This document shows positions 1-9,261 of a stretch of 64,000 nucleotides of DNA, piece by piece. A model generated the notes under the pieces. The model did no database searches, was not told the origin of the DNA, and saw only the letters and a program-made list of their open reading frames with translations. How positions within the stretch are numbered: position 1 is the first letter of the stretch; each line of letters starts with the position of its first letter. The translations under genes were made by a program, and so were the position numbers. The stretch is from Pseudomonas vancouverensis. GTDB taxonomy: Bacteria > Pseudomonadota > Gammaproteobacteria > Pseudomonadales > Pseudomonadaceae. Where the stretch lies: the NCBI RefSeq assembly GCF_004348895.1, contig NZ_RRZK01000009.1:62001-126000 (forward strand). Reading direction: 5' to 3'.

Positions 1-1
1 A

Positions 2-901
2 ACCGGGCCTGCTGTGGAAGCGCTGGCGCGTTGGGCCGATGTGGTGCACCACAACATGCGTTTGCCGGCCGCGCGCAAACTCAAGGTCGATTACGACAGC
101 CTCAAGGCACTTAACCCGCAATTGCTGTATTGCCATGTCAGTGCTTATGGGGCGAGCGGGCCGCGTGCGGATTGGCCGGGCTTTGACCAACTGATGCAAG
201 CCGCCTGTGGTTGGGAGGTCGAGCAGGGAGGGGAAGGCCAGGCGCCCATGTGGCTGCGTTTTGGTGTCGGTGATTTTTTTGCCGGTCTGTCCTCGCTCTA
301 TGCCTTGCTGCTTGGGTTGTACGAACGCAACCGTACTGGCGTGGGGCAAATGGTCAGCTCGTCATTGCTGGGCGCCACGTTGTTGTCGATGAGCGAAGCT
401 GTGATGTTGGAGGACGGCAGCCTCACGCCGGTCGCCCATATGGACGCCAATCAGACCGGGCTGAGTGACGACCACCGCATGTACCAATGCAGTGATGCCT
501 GGCTGGTAGTGGTCGCTCTGCAGGAAGACGAGGCGCTGCGTTTACGCACGCTGACGGACGGGCAGCCTGATGCTTACTTTTCAGGCCTCAGCCGGCAGGT
601 GGCGCTCGATGAGTTGGCGCGCAGGCGCATTCCGGCACAGCCGGTGCTGGAAGCGCAAATGGATGCCTTTCTCGATAGCCCTGAACATGCCGCAGCGGGG
701 TTGCATGCCCATTATGGCCACGAGGTCTACGGCGATATGCAGCAGATCGGCGCATTCTGGGATTTCGGCGATTTGCCGTTATCGCTGCATCGTCCACCGC
801 CCGCCCTCGGCCAGCATACAAGGCAAGTGCTGGAAAGCCTCGGCATTGCCGGAAGCGAACTTGATCATTTGGTTAGCACAGGTCTGGCGGCCTTGTCGTG
901 A
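2..901 (+). CDS. CaiB/BaiF family (class III) CoA-transferase, 5'-truncated
   Basis: The reading frame is open from base 2, so the gene starts upstream of the window; about 299 C-terminal residues of a family usually near 400 are present. The segment running through LKVDYDSLKALNP, YCHVSAYGASGPRADWPG and FDQLMQAACG is the typical class III CoA-transferase stretch, followed by the GDFFAGLSSLYALLLGLYER helix. Family members move CoA from one carboxylic acid to another, in the cytoplasm. It leads a run of SDR, acyl-CoA dehydrogenase and kinase genes, so activation of a catabolic acid to its CoA thioester is inferred; the substrate is not readable from the sequence. Family assignment is secure. 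Confidence 0.85.
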   Translation, partial: TGPAVEALARWADVVHHNMRLPAARKLKVDYDSLKALNPQLLYCHVSAYGASGPRADWPGFDQLMQAACGWEVEQGGEGQAPMWLRFGVGDFFAGLSSLYALLLGLYERNRTGVGQMVSSSLLGATLLSMSEAVMLEDGSLTPVAHMDANQTGLSDDHRMYQCSDAWLVVVALQEDEALRLRTLTDGQPDAYFSGLSRQVALDELARRRIPAQPVLEAQMDAFLDSPEHAAAGLHAHYGHEVYGDMQQIGAFWDFGDLPLSLHRPPPALGQHTRQVLESLGIAGSELDHLVSTGLAALS

Positions 902-948
902 CAGGTCTTTCGATTGGCAGTCTTTATTTAAACGCACAAGGATTACCC

Positions 949-1686
949 ATGGACGAGTTGGATTTCAGCGGCAAAACCGTGTTGGTCATCGGCGGTTCCA
1001 GCGGTATTGGCAACGGCATTGCGCAGAGCTTTCGCCAGCGCGGCGCCGAGGTACATGTGTGGGGCACGCGTGCCACTGCCGAGGCGTATCAGGACTCGGC
1101 TGACTCTGATCTTGAAGGGTTGCATTACGCTCAGGTCAATGTTGCGGATGCGGCGCTGATTGAGGCTGTCAGTGTGCCTTTCACGCGGTTGGATGTGCTT
1201 GTTCAAGCGCAGGGCACGGTGCTCTACGACCGTCAGGAGTTTCTCACCGAAGGCTTCAAGCGTGTGCTCGACGTTAACCTCACCAGCTTGATGATGTGTG
1301 CACAGAAGTTTCATCCGCTGCTGAGGGAGGCCAAGGGTTCGATGATCACGGTCAGCTCGGCAGCCGCGTTTCACTCAACCCGCGGCAACCCCGCCTACAA
1401 CGCGTCTAAGACTGGCGCTTTCGGGCTGACCCGGACCCTGGCTGAAGCCTGGGCCCGTGACGGTATCCGGGTGAACGGCATTGCCCCGGGACTGGTGGAA
1501 ACCAAGCTCACGCGGGTGACCACCAGCAATCCAAAACGCCTGGAAGGGGCACTGCGCGCCATCCCGCAAGGACGTCTTGGAACGCCCCGGGACATGGCCA
1601 ACGTTGCCTTGTTTCTCGCCTCGCCGCTGGCCGGATACGTGCTCGGTCAAACCCTGTTGGTCGACGGCGGCATGCTGCTCGCCTGA
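949..1686 (+). CDS. SDR family NAD(P)-dependent oxidoreductase
   Basis: A 245-aa classical short-chain dehydrogenase. The N-terminal cofactor motif is GGSSGIG near residues 12-18, and the catalytic residues are intact (VSSAAAF followed by YNASK). The C-terminal GYVLGQTLLVDGGML is the usual SDR ending. The ATG at 949 is preferred over an in-frame GTG at 898 because AAGGA lies six bases before it. It follows the CoA-transferase by 47 bases and precedes the acyl-CoA dehydrogenase by 24, so one transcript is likely. Oxidation of a hydroxyl group on a CoA-linked or free catabolic intermediate is inferred; substrate unknown. Confidence 0.85.
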   Translation: MDELDFSGKTVLVIGGSSGIGNGIAQSFRQRGAEVHVWGTRATAEAYQDSADSDLEGLHYAQVNVADAALIEAVSVPFTRLDVLVQAQGTVLYDRQEFLTEGFKRVLDVNLTSLMMCAQKFHPLLREAKGSMITVSSAAAFHSTRGNPAYNASKTGAFGLTRTLAEAWARDGIRVNGIAPGLVETKLTRVTTSNPKRLEGALRAIPQGRLGTPRDMANVALFLASPLAGYVLGQTLLVDGGMLLA

Positions 1687-1710
1687 TCGTTATTTGCTAG
1701 GAGATCTACC

Positions 1711-3006
1711 ATGGCCTGGGACTTTCAGACAGATCCTGAGTTTCAAGTGGAGCTGGATTGGATCGAGCGTTTCGTGCGTACCGAAGTCGAACCCCTCGAT
1801 CACGTGCTGGGCAGTCCGTGGAATATCCATGACCCGCTGTTCAAGCAATTGGTCAAACCCTTGCAGGCACAGGTCAAGGCGCGCAAGTTGTGGGCGTGCC
1901 ACCTGGGGCCGGAACTGGGGGGCGCCGGTTATGGCCAGGTACGTCTGGCCTTGATCAATGAGATTCTCGGACGCTCACTGTTCGGTCCGATAGTGTTCGG
2001 TTGCCAGGCGCCGGACTCGGGTAACGGCGAAATCCTCGCGCATTACGGCACCCAGGAGCAGAAGCGCCGTTATCTGCAACCCTTGCTCGACGGCGACATC
2101 GTTTCCTGCTTCGCCATGACCGAACCTCAGGGGGGCGCAGACCCGGCCGTCTTCACCACGCAAGCGGTGCGGCACGGGGATGACTGGTTGCTGAGCGGGG
2201 AAAAATGGTTTGCCTCCAATGCCCGCTATGCCTCGTTTTTTATCGTCATGGCGGTGACGGACAAAACGGTTTCGGTGTACGAAGGCATGTCGATGTTTAT
2301 CGTTCCCGCCGACGCTCCGGGGGTGCAGATTATCCGCAACGTCGGTATTGCCGATGATCCGGCCGCAACCCACGCCTACCTGTCCTTCGATAACGTGCGT
2401 GTGCCAGCAAGTGACATGTTGGGTGCGCCGGGACAGGCGTTTGTGGTGGCTCAGGTACGTCTGGGCGGCGGTCGTGTCCACCACGCCATGCGCGTGATCG
2501 GTCAGGCACAGAAGGCGCTGGATGCACTGTGTGAACGCTCGCTGTCGCGCAAGACTCAGGGCAGTCGTTTGGCAGACAAGCAAATGGTCCAGGAAAAGGT
2601 TGCCGACTCGTGGATCGAGCTGGAGCAGTTTCGTCTATTGGTAATGCGCACAGCCTGGCGTATTGATCACTATCAGGATTACAAACGGGTGCGCAAAGAC
2701 ATCGCTGCGGTCAAGGCGATCATGCCCAAGGTGTTGCATGACATCGCCGCTCGCGCCTTGCACGTGCATGGCTCGCTGGGGGTCAGCGAAGAAATGCCGT
2801 TTACCGGCTACATCGTTCGCTCTTTTCAAATGGGCCTGGCCGACGGACCGACCGAAGTGCACAAAGTCACGGTGGCGAAGCAGTTGCTGCGTGACTATCA
2901 GCCCTGCGACGAATGCTTCCCCGATTATCACCGACCTACTGCGGCAGCCCGTGCCCGGGAAAAGTACGCTGACGTGTTGGCCAGTCTGAGCGAGCTGGAG
3001 GCATGA
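1711..3006 (+). CDS. Acyl-CoA dehydrogenase family protein
   Basis: A 431-aa FAD-dependent acyl-CoA dehydrogenase-like protein. Visible family blocks are CFAMTEPQGGADP (FAD/substrate loop), WLLSGEKWFASNA, the VRLGGGRVHHAMRVIGQAQ helix and the C-terminal ALHVHGSLGVSEEMP. Its closest architectural parallels are the ACAD10/11 group. The stop overlaps the start of the following APH-type kinase (ATGA at 3003-3006), so the two are translationally coupled. In levulinate catabolism (LvaA/LvaC) and in ACAD10/11, such a pair removes a hydroxyl from a 4-hydroxyacyl-CoA through a phosphorylated intermediate. By analogy this pair may do that here (inference). The start has the ribosome site TAGGAGA. Confidence 0.87.
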   Translation: MAWDFQTDPEFQVELDWIERFVRTEVEPLDHVLGSPWNIHDPLFKQLVKPLQAQVKARKLWACHLGPELGGAGYGQVRLALINEILGRSLFGPIVFGCQAPDSGNGEILAHYGTQEQKRRYLQPLLDGDIVSCFAMTEPQGGADPAVFTTQAVRHGDDWLLSGEKWFASNARYASFFIVMAVTDKTVSVYEGMSMFIVPADAPGVQIIRNVGIADDPAATHAYLSFDNVRVPASDMLGAPGQAFVVAQVRLGGGRVHHAMRVIGQAQKALDALCERSLSRKTQGSRLADKQMVQEKVADSWIELEQFRLLVMRTAWRIDHYQDYKRVRKDIAAVKAIMPKVLHDIAARALHVHGSLGVSEEMPFTGYIVRSFQMGLADGPTEVHKVTVAKQLLRDYQPCDECFPDYHRPTAAARAREKYADVLASLSELEA

Positions 3007-4058
3007 ACGACTGGCAAGAGCTGGTCGACCTCGAGCGTCTGTCGCAGTGGATGGACACCATGGGGCTGGAGAGGGGACCTATCGTGGGGGCGCAACGCCT
3101 GGCTGGAGGCACACAAAATTTGTTGCTGCGATTGCGCCGGGGTGAGCGCGACTTTGTACTGCGTCGGCCATCTGCGGAACTGCGCGAAGTCGGCAGCAAG
3201 ACCATTGCCCGCGAAGCACGTTTGCTCAAGGCATTGGCCGGTTCACGGGTACCCCATGCCAGGCTGATCGCCGATTGCGCCGACCAGAACGTTTTGGGCG
3301 CGAGTTTCTATCTGATGGAGCCGGTTCGGGGTTTCAATCCCAATAATACCGAGGGCTTGCCGACACCACATGCCGTACAGCCGGCACTGCGTCGGCGTAT
3401 GGGGCTGGCCATGGTGGACGCGCTGTTGCGACTGGGTGAGATCGATCACGAGGCGGTCGGGTTGGCGGACTTCGGGCGGCCGGAGGGTTTTCATCAGCGT
3501 CAGGTATCACGCTGGCTGGTTCAGTTGGACAGCGTCAAAGACTACCCGGGTTGGCCGGGGGCTGCCGGTCTGCCGGGTCTCGAACGCTTGGCCGACTGGT
3601 TGAACCAACATTGCCCGCAACAGTTTCAAGCCGGTATCCAGCACGGTGACTTTCACCTGTCCAACGTGATGTTCCAACCCGACAGCGGGGAGCTGGCGGC
3701 CATCGTCGACTGGGAACTGGCGACCATCGGCGACCCTTTGCTCGACCTGGCCTGGCTGGTGGTCACCTGGCCCGGTGCCGATGGTCGAGGTGCCGGTACT
3801 ATCGAAGTGCACCCGTGGGATGGCTTTTGCAGCAGCGAAGAGCTTGTTGCCCACTACCGCGCCGGGAGTTCGCGGTCGCTGAACCATTTCAACTGGTACC
3901 TGGTCTTGGCCGGCTTCAAGCTCGGCATCTTCCTCGAAGTCAGCCATGCGCGTGCCTGCGCCGGCAAAGCCTCGATGATCACCGGTGAAAAGCATCATGC
4001 CTCGGCATTGCGCCTGTTTGCTTCGGCATTGCGCCGTATTGATCAGGCAGGCTCTTAA
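3003..4058 (+). CDS. APH-type phosphotransferase (ACAD-associated kinase)
   Basis: A 351-aa protein of the aminoglycoside phosphotransferase fold. The catalytic loop HGDFHLSN lies at residues 214-221 (Asp216, Asn221) and is followed by the metal-binding DWE of AIVDWELATIGDPLLDLAWL. The N-terminal half carries the ATP-binding lobe (RLAGGTQNLLLRL, FVLRRP). The gene overlaps the acyl-CoA dehydrogenase by four bases and precedes an SDR by 23. A resistance role is unlikely in this setting. Phosphorylation of a hydroxyacyl-CoA, as for the N-terminal domain of ACAD10 or LvaA, is the more plausible job (inference from neighbours and family). Confidence 0.85.
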   Translation: MNDWQELVDLERLSQWMDTMGLERGPIVGAQRLAGGTQNLLLRLRRGERDFVLRRPSAELREVGSKTIAREARLLKALAGSRVPHARLIADCADQNVLGASFYLMEPVRGFNPNNTEGLPTPHAVQPALRRRMGLAMVDALLRLGEIDHEAVGLADFGRPEGFHQRQVSRWLVQLDSVKDYPGWPGAAGLPGLERLADWLNQHCPQQFQAGIQHGDFHLSNVMFQPDSGELAAIVDWELATIGDPLLDLAWLVVTWPGADGRGAGTIEVHPWDGFCSSEELVAHYRAGSSRSLNHFNWYLVLAGFKLGIFLEVSHARACAGKASMITGEKHHASALRLFASALRRIDQAGS

Positions 4059-4081
4059 AACAACCCGAAGAGGAATCGTCC

Positions 4082-4837
4082 ATGCAGTTGGCAGGTAAAC
4101 GAATCATCGTCACAGGGGGTGCCCGTGGCATTGGCGCGGCGGTGGTCAAAGCCTTTGTCGAGGAGGGCGCGCATGTCGTCAGTCTTGACCTTGGCGATGC
4201 TGCACCGATGACGGGTGTCGGGGGTGGTTGGGCAGAGACGAGAATCTGCGATATCTCCGACAGTCAATCAGTGGACGCCGCTTTTGCCTGGGCCTGTGAT
4301 CGACTCAAGGGACTGGATGTGTTGGTGCACGCCGCAGGAATCGCACCGAATGCCAGCGCTGATGCAATTACCCTGGAAGAGTGGGAACAGGTGTTCGCGG
4401 TCAATACTCGAGGCACCTTCCTGACCAATCGTGCGGCCTATGAACGGCTTAAGGGCAGTGGTGGGCGCATAATCAACTTCGCCTCCGCAGCCGGCGTGCT
4501 CGGACAACCCGGTAAAGCCCATTACGCAGCCAGCAAAGGTGCAGTGTTGGCCTGGACACGCACCGTAGCCCGGGAGTGGGGCCCCTTGGGGATTACCGTC
4601 AATGCCATTGCACCGGCGATGTGGACGCCGATGTACGAGGCCACCCGTGAAAGCATGAGCAGCGAACAATTGCAGCAGCATGATGCTTACATGGCTGGGC
4701 AAGTACCCATTGGCGGGCGCCTGGGCGAACCCGCCCGCGACCTGGCGCCGGTGCTGGTGTTTCTTGCCGGGGACGGTTCGCGTTTTGTCACCGGACAAAC
4801 GCTGGTCATCGACGGTGGAATGTTGATGCTCAGTTGA
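4082..4837 (+). CDS. SDR family oxidoreductase
   Basis: A 251-aa classical SDR. The cofactor motif is GGARGIG; NFASAAG and HYAASKGA supply the catalytic Ser, Tyr and Lys; the end is FVTGQTLVIDGGML. The ribosome site GAGGA precedes the ATG. It is the last gene of the plus-strand run that begins beyond the left edge, and a hairpin lies 13 bases after its stop. It is probably cytoplasmic and NAD-dependent (an acidic residue follows the second beta strand, VVSLDLGD). Substrate unknown; a hydroxyacyl-CoA or ring alcohol is likely given the neighbours. Confidence 0.85.
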   Translation: MQLAGKRIIVTGGARGIGAAVVKAFVEEGAHVVSLDLGDAAPMTGVGGGWAETRICDISDSQSVDAAFAWACDRLKGLDVLVHAAGIAPNASADAITLEEWEQVFAVNTRGTFLTNRAAYERLKGSGGRIINFASAAGVLGQPGKAHYAASKGAVLAWTRTVAREWGPLGITVNAIAPAMWTPMYEATRESMSSEQLQQHDAYMAGQVPIGGRLGEPARDLAPVLVFLAGDGSRFVTGQTLVIDGGMLMLS

Positions 4838-4850
4838 ACGGGATGCAGCG

Positions 4851-4870
4851 AGCCTGAGGACTCTCAGGCT
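4851..4870. terminator. Hairpin between convergent SDR and folE
   Basis: The eight-base arms AGCCTGAG (4851-4858) and CTCAGGCT (4863-4870) are perfect complements with a GACT loop. The hairpin lies between two convergent genes and reaches the folE stop. There is no strong T run, so the terminator role is inferred from position; it could serve both strands. Confidence 0.5.
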
Positions 4871-5436
4871 TACTGCCCCTGGCTGTTGCGGATCAACTGC
4901 AGGAACTCTTGGCGGGTGTTGTATGAATCACGGAACACGCCCAGCATCACCGACGTGCTCATGACCGAGTTCTGCTTTTCCACTCCGCGCATCATCATGC
5001 ACATGTGCTTTGCCTCGATCACCACAGCGACGCCGGCGGCATCGGTCACCCGGGCAATCGCATCGGCCACCTGACGGGTCAGGTTTTCCTGAATCTGCAG
5101 GCGGCGCGCGAACATGTCGACAATCCGCGCGATCTTCGAAAGCCCCAGTACTTTGCCCGTTGGCAGGTAGGCGACATGGGCCTTGCCTATGAACGGCAGC
5201 AGGTGATGCTCGCACAACGAATAGAGCTCGATATCACGAACGATGACCATCTCATCGTTATCCGATTCAAACAGCGCACCATTGACGACCTGTTCGAGAT
5301 TTTGCTGATAACCGTGACACAGGTACTGCATGGCTTTCGCCGCGCGTGCCGGTGTGTCCAGCAAGCCCTCACGTTGCGGATTCTCACCGACACCCTGGAG
5401 AATCTCACGGTAGTTTCGGGTCAGTTGTTCATTCAT
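4870..5436 (-). CDS. folE: GTP cyclohydrolase I (FolE type)
   Basis: A 188-aa protein, the usual length for bacterial FolE. It makes 7,8-dihydroneopterin triphosphate from GTP, the first step towards folate and tetrahydropterin. The zinc and substrate motifs are visible: [36 protein letters not shown] and [19 protein letters not shown] lies upstream of the ATG. It sits downstream of the indolepyruvate oxidoreductase on the same strand, with a hairpin in the 61-base gap. Pseudomonads often carry more than one folE copy, so this may be an accessory paralogue. No link to the terpenoid pathway can be read from the sequence. Confidence 0.93.
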   Translation of the reverse strand: MNEQLTRNYREILQGVGENPQREGLLDTPARAAKAMQYLCHGYQQNLEQVVNGALFESDNDEMVIVRDIELYSLCEHHLLPFIGKAHVAYLPTGKVLGLSKIARIVDMFARRLQIQENLTRQVADAIARVTDAAGVAVVIEAKHMCMMMRGVEKQNSVMSTSVMLGVFRDSYNTRQEFLQLIRNSQGQ

Positions 5437-5464
5437 GAGGTGTCCTTGTTCAACTCGTCAATCT

Positions 5465-5491
5465 CCCGGGCCACACAGGCTGCGGCCCGGG
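5465..5491 (-). terminator. Hairpin between indolepyruvate oxidoreductase and folE
   Basis: CCCGGGCC (5465-5472) and GGCCCGGG (5484-5491) are perfect eight-base arms around an 11-base loop. The hairpin sits seven bases after the stop of the upstream minus-strand gene. There is no T run; it is probably a terminator or attenuator between the two genes. Confidence 0.45.
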
Positions 5492-5497
5492 CAAGGC

Positions 5498-8400
5498 TTA
5501 CAGTTGAGTGACCGCGATTTTGCGGTTGTCCTGACTGGCATCATGGAACTGGGCGGCGGCTCCATTGCTCCACTGCTCCAGCAGCTGCGCCCGACGCTGT
5601 TGGGCATGAGCCAGGAAACGCTCCTTGACCGGTCCATATCCACGAACACTTTCAGGCAGCTCCACCAGGTCCTGAGCCAGGCCGAGCTTGTCGATGCTCA
5701 AGCCGCTGAGGACCTCGTCGAGAATGCTTTCGTAATCGGCCAACCAGTTGCGTTCCACCTTGCGTTCATGGGTACGGCCAAATGGGTCGAGCCAGGTATT
5801 GCGCAGGAACTTGAGTTTGGCCAACAGCTTGAATCCCTGCAGCATCCATGGCCCGAAACTGCGTTTTTTCGGTTCGCGACCCAAGCCGTTATCGTTCAGT
5901 ACCGGTGGCGCCAGGTGGAAGCGCAAGCGGTAATCGCCCTCGAAGCTGGCCTGGATTTTTTCGAGGAATTGTCCATCGGTAAACAGACGGGCCACTTCGT
6001 ACTCATCCTTGATCGCCAACACTTTGAAGTAGTTACGCGCAACGCTTGCCGACAGTTTTCCGGGTTGTCCCAGCAAGGCGGTTTCCGCCTTGATGAATTG
6101 ATCGACGCGTTGCCAGTAACGTTGGGCATAAGCGTAATTCTGGTAAGCCGTGAGAAACTCCACGCGACGTGCCAGCGTTTCTTCGAGGCTTTGCGACAGT
6201 TGGCGATCTGCGCTTTTCACCTTGGCCGCTTCCAGTTTGCTCAATACCCGCGGCAGGTCATGGGCACTACGTCGGCCCCAGGCAAAGGCGGAGAGATTGA
6301 ATGCCACCGCCGTGCCGTTCATCTCGATCGCCATTTGCAGTGCCGCCTTGCCCACGGGCAACCATCCTTTCTGGTAGGCATAGCCGAGCATGAACGTGTT
6401 GGTGGCAATGGAGTCACCCATCAAGGCCGTAGCAATTTTGCTGGCGTCGACAAAGTCCGCTTGAGCAGCCCCGACTGCCTCGGCAATTTGCGCTGACATG
6501 TTGCCAGTCTGGAAGGTCGGGTCCGGGTGCTTCAGCAAGTCACCACTTTCCGCCTGCTGGGCGAAGGTGCGGACAAAAGCACTGGTGATGGTTTCTTCGC
6601 TGTTGATCAAGGCATGGGTCACGCCATGACGCAGCTTGGACAGGGTTTCGGTATTGGCGCTGACCACCAGATCGCAGCCTAACAGCAGGGCGGCTTCACC
6701 TTCGGCGATGCGGGGGGCGAACAGTTGTTCCTGGTGTTCGGCGATACGGATATGTGACCAAACCGCACCACCTTTCTGCGCCATGCCGGCCATGTCCAGG
6801 TTGAGGGTGCCTTTACCTTCGATAAACGCGGCCATCCCCAGCAGCGCGCCGATGGTCACCACACCGGTTCCCCCCACGCCAGTCACCAGAATGCTGTACG
6901 GCTCATTCAGCGAGACGGTGGGTGGCGTGGGCAGGTCCCAAGAATCCTCCGCACTCGACGCAAGGGCTTTGGGTTTACGCAGCGCGCCGCCCTCGACGGT
7001 TACGAAGCTTGGGCAAAAACCGTTAAGGCAGGTGAAATCCTTGTTGCAGGAGGATTGGTCGATTTCACGTTTGCGACCGTACTCGGTTTCCACGGCCACC
7101 ACTGACATGCAGTTGGACTTGCTGCTGCAATCACCACAACCTTCACACACCGCTTCGTTGATCACCACTCGGCGTGCCGGATCCGGGAACTTGCCACGTT
7201 TACGACGTCGACGTTTTTCCGCAGCGCAGGTCTGGTCATAGATGATTGCGGACACACCTTTGTACTGACGCAATTGTTCCTGCACTTCCTCCATTTTGTC
7301 GCGGCGCAGCACCGGCACGCCGTCGGCCAGATCATGGATGTGCTGGTACTTCTCGACATCGTCACTGACCACGACAAGGCGTTGCACGCCTTCGGCGGCA
7401 AGCTGCCGGCTGATCTGTGCGACGCTGAGACTGCCATCCACCGGTTGGCCGCCGGTCATGGCCACGGCATCGTTGTAGAGGATCTTGTAGGTGATCTGCA
7501 CTTTTGCAGCGATGGCAGCCCGGATGGCGAGAATGCCGGAGTGGAAATAGGTGCCGTCACCGAGGTTGGCAAACACATGCTCGGTTTTGGTAAATGGCGC
7601 CTGTCCGATCCACGCCACGCCTTCGCCGCCCATCTGGCTGAAAGTCTGGGTCTGCGGATAAATCCATGCTGCCATGTAGTGGCAGCCTATGCCGGCCAGG
7701 GCTCGACTTCCCGCCGGGACTTTGGTCGATGTGTTGTGCGGGCAACCTGAGCAGTAATGGGGTACACGCTCCATCAGGTTGCTGAACTGGTGTTTACTGG
7801 CCAGCTGCGCGTCCAGCACTGCGAGGCGAACTTGCAACGGACCATTCTGATGCAAACGCAAAATACACTTGGCCAGTGCGCGGGCGATCATCGCCGGTGT
7901 GAGGTCGTTGACTGCCGGCAGCAGCCAGTCGGTGTGCGGCAGGCTCCATTCGCCCTTATCGTCAAACTTGCCAACGATGCGTGGACGCACGTCTTCACGC
8001 CAGTTGTAGAGTTCTTCCTTCAACTGGTACTCGATCAGGTGGCGTTTTTCTTCCACCACCACAATCTCCTCCAGGCCCTCGGCGAACTGCCGCACGCCTT
8101 CGGCCTCCAGGGGCCAAACCATGCCGACCTTGTACACGCGCAGTCCGATCTGCTGCGCGAGCGCTTCGTCGATGCCGAGGATTTTTAGCGCCTGGCAGAC
8201 GTCGAGGTAGGATTTGCCCGAGGTGACAATGCCGATTCGCGCTTTCGGTGAGTCCATCACAATACGATCGAGCCGGTTGGCGCGGGCGTAGGCGAGGGCG
8301 GCGTACAGTTTGTGTTCCAGCAGTCGTTGTTCCTGCGCGAGAGGCGGATCTGGCCAACGGATATTCAAGCCACCTTCCGGCAGTGGGATATCTGGAATAA

Positions 8401-9061
8401 CCGGCTGGACGCGGTGGATGTCGATATCGACGACGGCTGCGCTTTCTACGGTGTCCGCCACCGCCTTGAGTGCCACCCAACAGCCGGAGTAACGCGACAT
8501 GGCCCAGCCGTGCATGCCGTAGTCGAGGTATTCCTGCACGCCTGAGGGTGCAAGTACCGGCATCATCACCGCTTTGAAAATGTGCTCGGTCTGGTGTGGC
8601 AACGAGGAGGAGCGAGCGCCGTGATCATCACCGGCAATGGCCAGTACACCGCCGAATTGGGACGTGCCGGCAGCGTTGGCATGTCGGAACACATCGCCGC
8701 AGCGGTCGACGCCTGGGCCCTTGCCGTACCACATGCCGAATACGCCATCGTAGGTGGCGCCTTCAAAGATATTGACCTGTTGCGTGCCCCAGATCGATGT
8801 GGCGGCAAGGTCCTCGTTCATGCCTGGATGGAACACCGTGTGGTGCTCCTTGAGGTAGTTCCGGGCTTTCCACAATGCCTGATCAAAACCACCCAAGGGC
8901 GAGCCACGATAGCCGGAAATGAACCCGGCAGTGTTCAAACCATTGGCCAGGTCCCGTTGACGCTGCATCAGGGGCAGACGTACCAGGGCCTGAATACCGG
9001 TGAGTAAAACTTTTCCGCTGTGCTGGATGTATTTGTCATCCAGGGACGGGGACGCACTCAT
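5498..9061 (-). CDS. Indolepyruvate:ferredoxin oxidoreductase family protein (fused alpha-gamma)
   Basis: A very long protein (1187 aa from this start), the size of the fused 2-oxoacid:ferredoxin oxidoreductases of proteobacteria. The N-terminal part is the pyruvate-ferredoxin oxidoreductase-like TPP half (FISGYRGSPLGGFDQALW). The TPP-binding region includes LGDGTYFHSGILAIRAA. A cysteine-rich segment follows (EAVCEGCGDCSSKSNC, then SSCNKDFTCLNGFCPSF), for iron-sulphur clusters. The gamma-like domain carries GVGGTGVVTIGALLGMAAF and DMAGMAQKGGAVWSHI. It decarboxylates aryl-2-oxoacids to the aryl-acyl-CoA (family knowledge). The second ATG (9061) is chosen because GGAGG lies six bases before it but only one base before the ATG at 9067. 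Confidence 0.9.
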   Translation of the reverse strand: MSASPSLDDKYIQHSGKVLLTGIQALVRLPLMQRQRDLANGLNTAGFISGYRGSPLGGFDQALWKARNYLKEHHTVFHPGMNEDLAATSIWGTQQVNIFEGATYDGVFGMWYGKGPGVDRCGDVFRHANAAGTSQFGGVLAIAGDDHGARSSSLPHQTEHIFKAVMMPVLAPSGVQEYLDYGMHGWAMSRYSGCWVALKAVADTVESAAVVDIDIHRVQPVIPDIPLPEGGLNIRWPDPPLAQEQRLLEHKLYAALAYARANRLDRIVMDSPKARIGIVTSGKSYLDVCQALKILGIDEALAQQIGLRVYKVGMVWPLEAEGVRQFAEGLEEIVVVEEKRHLIEYQLKEELYNWREDVRPRIVGKFDDKGEWSLPHTDWLLPAVNDLTPAMIARALAKCILRLHQNGPLQVRLAVLDAQLASKHQFSNLMERVPHYCSGCPHNTSTKVPAGSRALAGIGCHYMAAWIYPQTQTFSQMGGEGVAWIGQAPFTKTEHVFANLGDGTYFHSGILAIRAAIAAKVQITYKILYNDAVAMTGGQPVDGSLSVAQISRQLAAEGVQRLVVVSDDVEKYQHIHDLADGVPVLRRDKMEEVQEQLRQYKGVSAIIYDQTCAAEKRRRRKRGKFPDPARRVVINEAVCEGCGDCSSKSNCMSVVAVETEYGRKREIDQSSCNKDFTCLNGFCPSFVTVEGGALRKPKALASSAEDSWDLPTPPTVSLNEPYSILVTGVGGTGVVTIGALLGMAAFIEGKGTLNLDMAGMAQKGGAVWSHIRIAEHQEQLFAPRIAEGEAALLLGCDLVVSANTETLSKLRHGVTHALINSEETITSAFVRTFAQQAESGDLLKHPDPTFQTGNMSAQIAEAVGAAQADFVDASKIATALMGDSIATNTFMLGYAYQKGWLPVGKAALQMAIEMNGTAVAFNLSAFAWGRRSAHDLPRVLSKLEAAKVKSADRQLSQSLEETLARRVEFLTAYQNYAYAQRYWQRVDQFIKAETALLGQPGKLSASVARNYFKVLAIKDEYEVARLFTDGQFLEKIQASFEGDYRLRFHLAPPVLNDNGLGREPKKRSFGPWMLQGFKLLAKLKFLRNTWLDPFGRTHERKVERNWLADYESILDEVLSGLSIDKLGLAQDLVELPESVRGYGPVKERFLAHAQQRRAQLLEQWSNGAAAQFHDASQDNRKIAVTQL

Positions 9062-9261
9062 GCTCATCCTCCAGGCTTTATTGTCATGGCGGCGCCAGGA
9101 GAACGGCGTTGCCTCGTTATTGGCTGGAGTCTAGGGAGCGGTGGGCGGGATCGTAAAATCACAAAAACGACGGCCTGATATTGGATATTCAGATACCGGA
9201 ATGCAGCGTGTTTTTTACGGTGTTGCGCAGGGTGTTGAGTGCGGTGAAACGTCAATTTTCA

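Noticed and set aside
5435..6496. 353-residue open frame on the plus strand
   Set aside because: Antisense to the indolepyruvate oxidoreductase C-terminal part, with no protein-like features.
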